Source: Actinomycetota bacterium
GTDB lineage: Bacteria; Actinomycetota; Actinomycetes; S36-B12; UBA10799
Length of the DNA stretch: 5,954 nucleotides
Direction of reading: 5' to 3'
NCBI GenBank assembly: GCA_003452655.1
Contig: DMNR01000373.1
Location: forward strand, 1 to 5,954
Below, piece after piece: positions 1 to 5,814 of this stretch. The notes under the pieces are model-generated. The model did not search any database, was not told where the DNA came from, and saw nothing but the letters and a program-made list of their open reading frames with translations. Made by a program: the position numbers and the translations under genes. Positions within the stretch are counted from its first letter, which is position 1. Each line of letters begins with the position of its first letter.

Positions 1-1
1 A

Positions 2-43
2 CCCTTTAGTACTGTGCCGAATTCGGATGGAGCCAGACCATGA
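2..43 (+). CDS. narJ: C-terminal tail of NarJ (partial; 5' end outside window)
   Basis: An open frame enters from the left edge and reads PFSTVPNSDGARP before a TGA stop at 41-43. That stop overlaps the narI ATG (40-42) as ATGA. In narGHJI operons the gene immediately before narI is narJ, the cytoplasmic chaperone that helps insert the molybdenum cofactor into NarG. The overlap is typical of translational coupling in such operons. Only 13 residues are visible and none is diagnostic, so the assignment rests on position and on the absence of stops in this frame. Confidence 0.5.
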   Translation, partial: PFSTVPNSDGARP

Positions 44-792
44 CCGCCGTCGACAACTTCTTCTTCCTAGTCTTTCCTTACATCTGTCTGACCACGTTCG
101 TCGTGGGCCACGTCTGGCGCTATCGCTACGACAAGTTCGGTTGGACCACTCGCTCGAGTCAGTGGTACGAATCGCGGCTCCTGCGTTGGGCAAGCCCCAT
201 GTTCCATTTTGGTTTGCTCGGGGTGCTTCTCGGCCACTTTGGCGGTCTGGTCATTCCCGAGTCCTGGACGAATGCACTGGGAATCAACGAGAACGTGTAC
301 CACTCGGTCGCCGTCGTCCTCGGTTCGATCGCAGGCATCGTGATGGTCATCGGGCTAGTCGGCCTCATCTGGCGCCGCCGATCAACACCAGCTGTCTTTA
401 GGGCCACGACGAGGATGGACAAGGCGATGTATGTCGTCCTCGGAACAGTCGTGGCACTCGGACTCTTCAACACCCTCTACTGGCAAATCCTTGCCGGTGG
501 GTACAACTATCGCGAAACGGTGTCGATCTGGTTCCGCTCGATCTTCTACTTCAATCCGGACGTCACCCTGATCGCTGAGGCACCTCTGTCATTCCAACTT
601 CACGCGATTGCGGCGTTTAGCTTGCTTGCTCTGTGGCCCTTCACCCGACTCGTCCACGTACTGTCAGCTCCCGTCGGGTATCTGTGGCGCCCGTACGTCG
701 TGTACCGCTCTAAGGATTCACACTCCCAACCGGGCAACCGCGACCCGCGGCCTGGTTGGGAACGTCCGGGACTGACACCAACAAAGAAGTAG
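40..792 (+). CDS. narI: Respiratory nitrate reductase gamma subunit (cytochrome b, NarI)
   Basis: NarI is the membrane cytochrome b of the NarGHI nitrate reductase. It oxidises quinol (menaquinol in actinobacteria) and passes electrons through two b haems to the Fe-S subunit NarH and then to NarG. The protein is 250 aa with five hydrophobic segments, near residues 5-25, 52-71, 86-112, 127-150 and 182-208. The four haem-ligand histidines are visible: H56 and H66 in FHFGLLGVLLGH, H188 in SFQLHA and H206 in TRLVH, at nearly the same positions as H56, H66, H187 and H205 of E. coli NarI. A purine-rich GGATGGAG (25-32) lies 7 nt before the ATG. The start overlaps the stop of the preceding frame (ATGA). 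A charged cytoplasmic tail of about 30 residues follows the last helix. The gene is intact. Confidence 0.96.
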   Translation: MTAVDNFFFLVFPYICLTTFVVGHVWRYRYDKFGWTTRSSQWYESRLLRWASPMFHFGLLGVLLGHFGGLVIPESWTNALGINENVYHSVAVVLGSIAGIVMVIGLVGLIWRRRSTPAVFRATTRMDKAMYVVLGTVVALGLFNTLYWQILAGGYNYRETVSIWFRSIFYFNPDVTLIAEAPLSFQLHAIAAFSLLALWPFTRLVHVLSAPVGYLWRPYVVYRSKDSHSQPGNRDPRPGWERPGLTPTKK

Positions 793-794
793 CT

Positions 795-1574
795 GTGGCA
801 GCCAAAGGTGCACCAGTCTTCCCACCCCAACATGGTGCGTGGGCATTCCTCGGGCTTCCAATCATCCTCGGCGCGATGGTTGGCGGCGTCACGCCACTGT
901 CGGTGCTGTTAGGGATCGGCTTCATCGTCGCCTATCCCGCGTCGTACTTCGCGATTGCCATCCTTCGTTATCCCAGGCCGCAGCGCTTTCGTAAGGGTTT
1001 GTGGATTTGGGGATCGACGGGAGCAGTAATCGCGGTATTGCTGATCGCGGCACGACCTTGGTTGCTCTGGGTTGGCCTGGTGTACGCAATCGCATTCGCG
1101 GTAAACCTAGCCTTCGCGCGTGCGCACAACGAGCGCAGCCTGCTTAACGACGCCGTCTTCATCCTTGAGTGCGTGGCAATCGTGCCGATCATGTGGGCGA
1201 TCAACGCTGGAACCACAGACCTGGTCCCTCCGCCGTTCGTTGATGCTCCGACGACCCTCTGGACTCTGACGGCGTTCGCGGCTCTGGCTTTGGTTGGCTC
1301 CACAATGCACGTCCGATCATTGATCCGCGAGCGCAGCAATCCCCGCTTTCGCATGTTGTCGCAAGTATTCGCCGGAGTAAGCCTGATTACTAGTGTTGCG
1401 CTTGCATACCCGTACGGAATGTGGGCGCTGCTGTGCACTGCCGTCGCGTTCGGCTTCCTTCTCGTACGGTCACTTCTGCTCGGGCGCAGGCCAATGAAGC
1501 CCGGAATCATCGGAGTGTTCGAACTCGTGGGATTTATCCTGGTGGCAATCGCCGGGGGGCTTTGCGCGGTCTAG
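795..1574 (+). CDS. YwiC-like family integral membrane protein
   Basis: This is a polytopic membrane protein of about 259 aa with some eight or nine hydrophobic stretches. Its N-terminal PPQHGAW motif and the later NERSLLNDAVF segment are recognisable as the YwiC-like family. In Bacillus subtilis ywiC lies in the narK-fnr-ywiC-arfM-narGHJI region. Here it follows narI with a 2-nt gap, which supports co-transcription and a role linked to nitrate respiration, but the biochemical role of the family is unknown to me. The GTG at 795 is preferred because it lies just after the narI stop, with AAGAAG (784-789) upstream. An in-frame TTG at 756 would add 13 residues that overlap the narI tail and lacks a clear ribosome site. 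The gene ends 16 bp before the convergent radical SAM gene. Confidence 0.8.
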   Translation: MAAKGAPVFPPQHGAWAFLGLPIILGAMVGGVTPLSVLLGIGFIVAYPASYFAIAILRYPRPQRFRKGLWIWGSTGAVIAVLLIAARPWLLWVGLVYAIAFAVNLAFARAHNERSLLNDAVFILECVAIVPIMWAINAGTTDLVPPPFVDAPTTLWTLTAFAALALVGSTMHVRSLIRERSNPRFRMLSQVFAGVSLITSVALAYPYGMWALLCTAVAFGFLLVRSLLLGRRPMKPGIIGVFELVGFILVAIAGGLCAV

Positions 1575-1590
1575 AAGATCTGTGTCACAG

Positions 1591-2754
1591 CTACTGAGAT
1601 CCGGGCTCATACAAGCACAACGGGTCTTCAGCCCACATGTCACCCGTCGCTGCATACGCGCGCGATCGAGACCCTCCGCAGACTTTGTTGTACTCGCATC
1701 GGCCGCAACGCCCGACAAGTCGTCGATGATCCCGGACCCCGACGAATACCTCGGATTCTCGATAGATTTCCGCAAGCGTCTTGTCTCGCACGTTCCCTGC
1801 TGACACATCGAGGAATCCACTGGGTTGAACCTCACCGGTATGCGAGATGAAGACGAAACCACTGCCGGCGTTCACGTTCATAGGCGCCCTGCGGACGCGA
1901 TCGGCGGAAATTAGCCCCAGCGCACCCGCCTTCTGCCGAAGATCAAGATACAGGGAGCCGAGACCAAGTGAGTCGACATGATCCGTGCCACTACTAGCTA
2001 GCCGATCTCGTTGGATCACGACCCGGCGAAAGTGGTGGCCCTCTGTCGTTCGAGTCGGAATGACAGTCCCAACGTCATAGAGGAAATTGAGGATGTCTTC
2101 GGTCTCTGATGAAGTTGGAGCATCAAGGCGCGACCCCCTCCCCATCGGGACGAGCAAGAACGCACTCCATGTCATAGCTCCGTGTTCCTTCACGAGCGCA
2201 GCGACATTCGGGAGGTCAGCAACGTTGCCAGCAGTCACCGTCGTATTGATCTGGACCTTCAAACCAATCTCACGTGCGATCTGCCATGCAGCGATCGTCC
2301 GTTCGAAAGTTCCTTCAACGCCTCGAAAATCGTCGTGGACTTGGGGTGTAGAGCCATCCAATGACAGCGAAATTGACGTCACACCGCGATCCAGCAGTTC
2401 CTGGATGGCCTCTCTCTTCAGCGCCGCCGTTCCTGACGGTGAGACGGCGATGGTCAATCCCAAGCGCTTCCCGCGACTGATCAGCTTGAAGAGGTCCGGG
2501 CGCTCGAACGGGTCGCCACCAGTGATGACGAAGATCGGTGCAGGCCTACCCAACGCTGCGACCTGTTCCATCAATCCGTACGCCTCACCCGTCGACAATT
2601 CCATAGGGTTCCGGCGAGGTATCGCCTCAGCTCGACAGTGTTGACATGCCAAGGCGCAGGCCCGAGTCGCCTCCCAGATCACGAGGAATGGCCGTTCGGT
2701 CTCGTCGTGGCGCATGGATCGGACCGATCTGCCGCCCTGCAAATCCTCGGTCAC
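1591..2754 (-). CDS. Radical SAM/SPASM domain protein (MoaA/NirJ-like; TIGR04053-type)
   Basis: A 387-aa radical SAM enzyme. The 4Fe-4S/SAM motif CxxxCxxC is CALACQHC (C33, C37, C40), preceded by WEATRA. The SAM-binding GGDP motif is at about residues 79-82. The C-terminal part carries a SPASM/twitch-type cysteine cluster (CGRCEYNKVCGG, then a final C in DPLCLYEPG), which would hold one or two auxiliary Fe-S clusters. Sequence style resembles the TIGR04053 group and the haem-modifying NirJ/AhbD relatives. The substrate cannot be read from the sequence, and there is no precursor peptide gene next to it, so peptide modification is not indicated. The GTG start overlaps the SQR stop (GTGA). Starting at the internal ATG (2713-2715) would remove 13 residues and also leave all motifs intact. 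An upstream GTG at 2815-2817 would run well into SQR and is unlikely. The gene converges on the nar operon. Confidence 0.85.
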   Translation of the reverse strand: MTEDLQGGRSVRSMRHDETERPFLVIWEATRACALACQHCRAEAIPRRNPMELSTGEAYGLMEQVAALGRPAPIFVITGGDPFERPDLFKLISRGKRLGLTIAVSPSGTAALKREAIQELLDRGVTSISLSLDGSTPQVHDDFRGVEGTFERTIAAWQIAREIGLKVQINTTVTAGNVADLPNVAALVKEHGAMTWSAFLLVPMGRGSRLDAPTSSETEDILNFLYDVGTVIPTRTTEGHHFRRVVIQRDRLASSGTDHVDSLGLGSLYLDLRQKAGALGLISADRVRRAPMNVNAGSGFVFISHTGEVQPSGFLDVSAGNVRDKTLAEIYRESEVFVGVRDHRRLVGRCGRCEYNKVCGGSRSRAYAATGDMWAEDPLCLYEPGSQ

Positions 2755-3956
2755 AGCCTCCCCTTCACAATGGCGTTCCAATACAACGTCGGCAATCCAT
2801 ACTTCTTCAGTAACCACATGTCACGTCTCGGCTTCGTCAGGTCCAGCCCAGGAATCGAAGGAGTCGGCGTCATCGAATAGTCAAATTCGGCAAGTAACAT
2901 CCGATTGCGTGATGTCGTTAAGGGGCACCCTGCGTAACCGTTGTAGGACGCCGAGATCTTGCGATTCGCGAGCTGATCCTGAATATTCGCAACGACCACC
3001 GGCGCCTGCTTGCGGATCGCCGCACCTGTCTTGCTGTTGGGCGTACTCCCTGCGTCACCCAACGCGAATACTTCCGGATACCGAACATGCTGGAGCGAAT
3101 GCTTGTCCACTTCGACGTACCCGTTGGGATCGGCCGCGCCTGCAAGACCAGTTCCGGCCAACCAGTCCGGCGCACTCTGGGGCGGCACTGCATGGACCAT
3201 GTCGTACTCGATTGACTGTTTTGAATCAGCAATGTTGTCTCGAACTATTGCCAGCTGGCGGGCAGTATCAAATTCGACGACCTCACTGCTGAACTGCACT
3301 TCGATTCCGTACTCATCGACGACCTTTCGCAGAGCATCCGCGAATACCGGTACACCGAAGAGCCCTGGCGTTGGGAGCACCAGCACGATTCGAATGTTGT
3401 CGAGAACCCCTTGGCGGCGCCAAAAGTCGGCTGCCAGATACGCGATCTTCTGAGGCGCGCCAGCGCACTTGATTGGTCCGCTTGGCTGTGTGAAGACGGC
3501 GGTCCCTCGCTTTGTGCGCTTGATGAGCTCCCAGGTCTTTGGTGCCAAAACCGCGTCATAGTTGCTTGAGCCGCTATTGCTCCAGACTGCATCCGAAAGC
3601 CCCGGAATCTTGTGCCAGTCGAGTTGAATTCCTGGTGCGACAACCAAGACGTCGTACTTAATGCTCCGGTCTTGGTCCAACGTCACAATTCTCTGGTCCG
3701 GATCGATGCCGACAGCAGCGTATTGATACCAACGCACCCCTTTGGGGATGACATCTTCCTGTTTGCGGGCGCTCTTCTCGATTTGAGCGCAGCCGCCCCC
3801 GACCAGTGTCCAAAGCGGCTGGTAGTAGTGCGTCTCGGCGGGATCGATGATCGCGATGTCGCTCTCGCCTCGCTTGGTCAACTGAGCTGCGACTGCAATG
3901 CCCGCGTTGCCTCCGCCAATAATGACGATCCTGTGATGAATCTGCTGCTGTGTCAT
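2751..3956 (-). CDS. sqr: Sulfide:quinone oxidoreductase, type II (mitochondrial SQOR-like)
   Basis: A 401-aa FAD-dependent flavoprotein that oxidises sulfide to sulfane sulfur and reduces a membrane quinone. The N-terminal Rossmann motif is IVIIGGGNAGIAVA (residues 10-23). The second FAD-contacting motif is ALGDAGSTPNSKTGAA (298-313). The two redox cysteines expected of type II SQRs are present: C164 in IKCAGAPQKI, and C344 in GYAGCPLTT followed by LAEFDY. These blocks and the C-terminal LYWNAIVKG are strikingly like human SQOR. A third cysteine, C56, lies in GGGCAQ. A C-terminal amphipathic part probably attaches the protein to the cytoplasmic face of the membrane. No persulfide dioxygenase or rhodanese gene is seen in the window. 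The ATG at 3956 has a weak GGAAAG about 12 nt upstream. It is the first gene of a two-gene operon with the radical SAM protein. Confidence 0.93.
   Translation of the reverse strand: MTQQQIHHRIVIIGGGNAGIAVAAQLTKRGESDIAIIDPAETHYYQPLWTLVGGGCAQIEKSARKQEDVIPKGVRWYQYAAVGIDPDQRIVTLDQDRSIKYDVLVVAPGIQLDWHKIPGLSDAVWSNSGSSNYDAVLAPKTWELIKRTKRGTAVFTQPSGPIKCAGAPQKIAYLAADFWRRQGVLDNIRIVLVLPTPGLFGVPVFADALRKVVDEYGIEVQFSSEVVEFDTARQLAIVRDNIADSKQSIEYDMVHAVPPQSAPDWLAGTGLAGAADPNGYVEVDKHSLQHVRYPEVFALGDAGSTPNSKTGAAIRKQAPVVVANIQDQLANRKISASYNGYAGCPLTTSRNRMLLAEFDYSMTPTPSIPGLDLTKPRRDMWLLKKYGLPTLYWNAIVKGRL
2755..2765 (-). promoter_or_regulatory. Ribosome binding site deciding the radical SAM start, inside the SQR 3' end
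   Basis: On the minus strand AAGGGGAGG (2765-2757) lies immediately before GTGA, where the GTG (2754-2752) starts the radical SAM gene and the TGA (2753-2751) ends SQR. Counting from AAGGGG the spacing is about 5 nt; counting from GGAGG it is only 2 nt. The arrangement suggests translational coupling, with ribosomes finishing SQR re-initiating on the next gene. Confidence 0.55.
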
Positions 3957-4272
3957 GTGCCTGTGAGTCTTTCCGGCTCTGTCGGAGCCTATCTGTGAAT
4001 GGGAATCTCGGGAGCGCAGTGCGAACTACCTGCGACAACGTCCGTCATTCACTGACTGCACGTTGTGCCCGAGCATCCATTCATCCCAGAAAGTGCGCAT
4101 CCGACTTTCCTCACTGACCACACACGTAGTCCACCACCGATGCACGCCCGGAATTAGTCCCGAAGGTCCCGTGTTAATAGGGTCTTCGTTGGAATATTCA
4201 CGGCGCTCGCTGGACAGATCATCGGCCTGCTGCGGCGCTACCAGAATCGGCGCCTGCCCGATACCTACGCAC
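3957..4272. other. Intergenic leader of the SQR operon; no convincing gene
   Basis: The region separates SQR from the hairpin and must contain the promoter of the minus-strand operon unless transcription comes from the insertion sequences. I see no clear -35/-10 pair. TAGGCT on the minus strand (plus 3984-3989) fits a loose -10, but no good -35 lies at the right distance. A small inverted repeat GCACGTTGTGC (4058-4068) might be an operator. Short open frames on both strands between about 4160 and 4272 have plausible codon use but no recognisable protein, and could be a decayed gene. Confidence 0.5.
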
Positions 4273-4334
4273 AAATAGCAAGCAGCCCGGTTTCGCGGAG
4301 GAGTTACTCTGCGAAACTGGGCTTCTTGCTATTT
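4273..4334 (+). terminator. 26-bp hairpin, probable terminator or structured RNA
   Basis: The arms 4273-4298 and 4309-4334 enclose a 10-nt loop. The outer ten pairs (AAATAGCAAG/CTTGCTATTT) are perfect, followed by AGCCC/GGGCT and GTTTCGC/GCGAAAC. Read as plus-strand RNA, 25 of 26 positions pair, two of them as G-U. Read as minus-strand RNA, the same two positions become C-A mismatches. There is no long T-tract after either arm beyond ATTT, so a classical intrinsic terminator is not certain. Its position between the insertion sequences and the SQR operon would let it block read-through in either direction. Confidence 0.5.
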
Positions 4335-4371
4335 GAAATGTTTAGCGGTAGTCGCTGCCGCCGAGGTCGTA

Positions 4372-4391
4372 TGAACCGCCCCAGGTTCTCC
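4372..4391 (-). repeat. Terminal inverted repeat (right end) of the IS3-family remnant
   Basis: TGAACCGCCCCAGGTTCTCC begins with TG and has the TGAACCGCCCC form common at ends of IS3-family elements in actinobacteria. It lies just beyond the orfB stop codon, as expected for the right end. The matching left repeat is not in the window, so the exact length of the repeat and the target duplication cannot be checked. Confidence 0.75.
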
Positions 4392-4398
4392 GCCGCTG

Positions 4399-4627
4399 CT
4401 ATGCGGGTTGCAGCTCTCGGTTGAGGGCTGCGTGGTGGGCTGACTCGTATTCGCTGGGGGTCGTGTAGTCGAGGCTACTGTGAAGCCTGCGGTTGTTGTA
4501 CCAGTCCACCCAGCCTGCGGTGGCGTACTCGACGTCACTGATCGTCTTGTACGGGCCTGCGTGGAAGATCGTTGTGCGGATGCACTCGGTTTTGTAGAGC
4601 CCGTTGATGCACTCCATGAGCGCGTTG
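4399..4627 (-). pseudogene. 3' fragment of IS3-family transposase orfB
   Basis: About 75 C-terminal residues of an rve/DDE integrase-type transposase. The fragment begins within the conserved motif around the third catalytic acid (NALMECINGLYKTE, with the E of MEC as the catalytic Glu). It continues to the family hallmark WVDWYNNRRLHSSLDYTTP, then NRELQPA and TAG. The catalytic aspartates and the orfA part are missing, so the fragment is not functional. The residues just before NAL read through into IS110 sequence and lack the Y-D that normally precedes this motif, which locates the breakpoint. An in-frame ATG exists at 4617 but is an internal methionine. Confidence 0.88.
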
Positions 4628-4642
4628 ATGCTCCTATAGTTG

Positions 4643-5722
4643 TCAAGCCGCCACTGGAAGCGCTTTAGCGGGTTCGCGTAGCGGCCTCATGAGTGCCCAG
4701 ACTTCGCGGGCGAGGAGTCGTTTGAGGCAGCGAATGATCTCGCCTTTTGTCTTGCCTTCTGCAGTGCGCCTGGCGACGTATTCCTTTGTGGGCTGGTGGT
4801 GTTGCATGCGCACGATCACGGTCCGGTAGAGCGCGGCATTTGCTTGCCGGTGACCACCGCGGTTGAGCCTGTGACGGGTTGTCATCCCTGAAGATGCCGG
4901 GATTGGTGCGACGCCGCAGAGCCTGGCCCAGGCGGGTTCTGACTTGACGCGTTCGGGATTATCGCCAGCGACGATGAGTAGCTCTGCAGTGGTGTCTGGA
5001 CCCATCCCGAATGCGTCCACCATTTGCGGCGCCAGCTCGGTGGTGAGTTCGGTCAAGACCTTCTCGTGATCTTTGATCTCAGCATCGAGTAGCTGCCAGC
5101 GGCGAGCCGTTGCCCGCAGCGCGTGTTTGGCCGCGGCCGTAACGGTGGAGACTTTGCCTGGGCGAAGGTTCGCGCACTTGTTGATCAGCGCCATCTTTGA
5201 TAGTGGTTGCAGCGCCTCTCGTAGTTCTGGGTCCGCGTTGACCAGGAGCTGTTTGAGAGTGATCATCGCCGAAGTTCGGCCTTTGACTGCAACGTCTTTG
5301 GCGACTTTGATCTGACGGATCATTTCAACAACACCATCGGCGCTCTTGGGAACTGCGGTCGCGTTCCCTGCGAGCGCGGTTCGTGCCGCGTTCTCAGCGT
5401 CGAGTGTGTCGGACTTTCCCCGCAGGCGGCGATCACGACGATCTGTGCGCATCACCTCGATCACGCCGATGTCTCGGCGTCGGACGGCGCCGGTCAGCCC
5501 GGCACCGTAGGAGCCAGTGCCCTCGATCGCGAACGTGAGCTTGTGACCCAAACCGGCGGCCCAGTCGATTAACTGCTCGTAGCCGCCACTATCTGCTGCG
5601 AAGCGTTGTGAATCTATGACGCCACCAATATCGGAGAGCGCGACGGCGACGTGGATGTATTTGTGAGTGTCGACTCCGATGACCACTCGACGTCGGGGAA
5701 CTTCATGGCTCATGCTGGTCAT
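4643..5722 (-). CDS. IS110-family transposase (DEDD plus Transposase_20 domains)
   Basis: A 359-aa, full-length and apparently intact recombinase. The N-terminal RuvC-like domain has its four acids in order: D18 (GVDTH), E67 (AIEGTG), D105 and D108 (KSDTLDAE). A coiled, charged middle part (about 130-235) is followed by the C-terminal Transposase_20 domain. That domain contains GVAPIPASSGMTTRHRLNRGG (about 270-290); S277 or S278 corresponds to the nucleophilic serine that IS110 recombinases such as IS621 use. The enzyme excises and inserts the element through a circular form, guided by a bridge RNA. The ATG at 5722 is chosen because AAGGA lies 7 nt upstream; the next ATG (5713) is too far from it. 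Codon use is similar to its neighbours. Confidence 0.95.
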   Translation of the reverse strand: MTSMSHEVPRRRVVIGVDTHKYIHVAVALSDIGGVIDSQRFAADSGGYEQLIDWAAGLGHKLTFAIEGTGSYGAGLTGAVRRRDIGVIEVMRTDRRDRRLRGKSDTLDAENAARTALAGNATAVPKSADGVVEMIRQIKVAKDVAVKGRTSAMITLKQLLVNADPELREALQPLSKMALINKCANLRPGKVSTVTAAAKHALRATARRWQLLDAEIKDHEKVLTELTTELAPQMVDAFGMGPDTTAELLIVAGDNPERVKSEPAWARLCGVAPIPASSGMTTRHRLNRGGHRQANAALYRTVIVRMQHHQPTKEYVARRTAEGKTKGEIIRCLKRLLAREVWALMRPLREPAKALPVAA

Positions 5723-5781
5723 GCTGCTTTCCTTCCAGACTCGGTTGCGTGAAGCGGCGAGCTGGCCGGGCGGGTGGACGG

Positions 5782-5800
5782 GACTGTGACGAGACTGCGC
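5782..5800 (-). repeat. Putative right donor guide; complementary to the putative left end (5938-5954)
   Basis: Plus-strand 5782-5800 reads GACTGTGACGAGACTGCGC, and the reverse complement of 5938-5954 is GACTGTGAGACTGTCGC. They align throughout with one 3-nt and one 1-nt gap. The RNA made from the minus strand could therefore pair with the minus-strand DNA at 5938-5954. Alternatively, the two segments could pair with each other within a longer RNA as an outer stem. Confidence 0.5.
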
Positions 5801-5806
5801 TATCAG

Positions 5807-5814
5807 GCTCCTAT
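5807..5814 (-). repeat. Putative left donor guide; copy of the element's right end (4630-4637)
   Basis: GCTCCTAT occurs here inside the donor loop and again at 4630-4637, at the junction of the IS110 element with IS3 sequence. With one single-base gap the match extends by TAG. In bridge RNAs the left donor guide has the same sequence as one strand of the right-end donor DNA and pairs with the other strand, which is the arrangement seen. Confidence 0.55.

Larger units (their letters stand above)
4372..4627 (-). mobile_element. Truncated IS3-family insertion sequence (right end only)
   Basis: The remnant consists of the last third of orfB and the terminal inverted repeat. Its outer boundary is set by the TG at 4372, because IS3-family ends begin with TG. 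Its inner boundary is the junction with the IS110 element near 4627. The other end, orfA and most of orfB are not in the window. They may lie beyond the IS110 element, past 5954, if that element simply inserted into a complete copy. Confidence 0.85.

Noticed and set aside
968..1510. 180-aa minus-strand frame antisense to the YwiC-like gene
   Set aside because: It is the complement of a conserved membrane protein and has the Arg/Thr-rich composition typical of a shadow frame.
1580..1590. CTGTGTCACAG palindrome between the convergent genes, considered as an operator or terminator
   Set aside because: Five-bp arms around a single base are too tight for a hairpin and too short for a confident operator, and there is no promoter here to control.
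2087..2644. 185-aa plus-strand frame antisense to the radical SAM gene
   Set aside because: It mirrors a clearly coding gene with intact catalytic motifs, and its translation is low-complexity Ser/Arg-rich with no family resemblance.
3010..3453. 147-aa plus-strand frame antisense to SQR
   Set aside because: SQR on the other strand is complete, with all its motifs. This frame shows no domain.
3984..3989. TAGGCT on the minus strand as a -10 box for SQR
   Set aside because: No -35-like hexamer lies at 16-18 nt, and the motif is too loose to call a promoter.
4026..4274. 82-aa minus-strand reading frame starting with TTG between SQR and the hairpin
   Set aside because: It has no recognisable protein family and no clear ribosome site, it starts with TTG inside the hairpin edge, and it lies in the region expected to hold the SQR promoter.
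4063..4278. 71-aa plus-strand reading frame ending inside the hairpin
   Set aside because: It has mixed third-position base use and no recognisable domain, and a competing frame on each strand is equally plausible.
4399..4617. 72-aa frame from the ATG at 4617 as a stand-alone small gene
   Set aside because: It is the C-terminal part of an IS3 orfB, and the ATG encodes an internal methionine of the conserved NALME motif.
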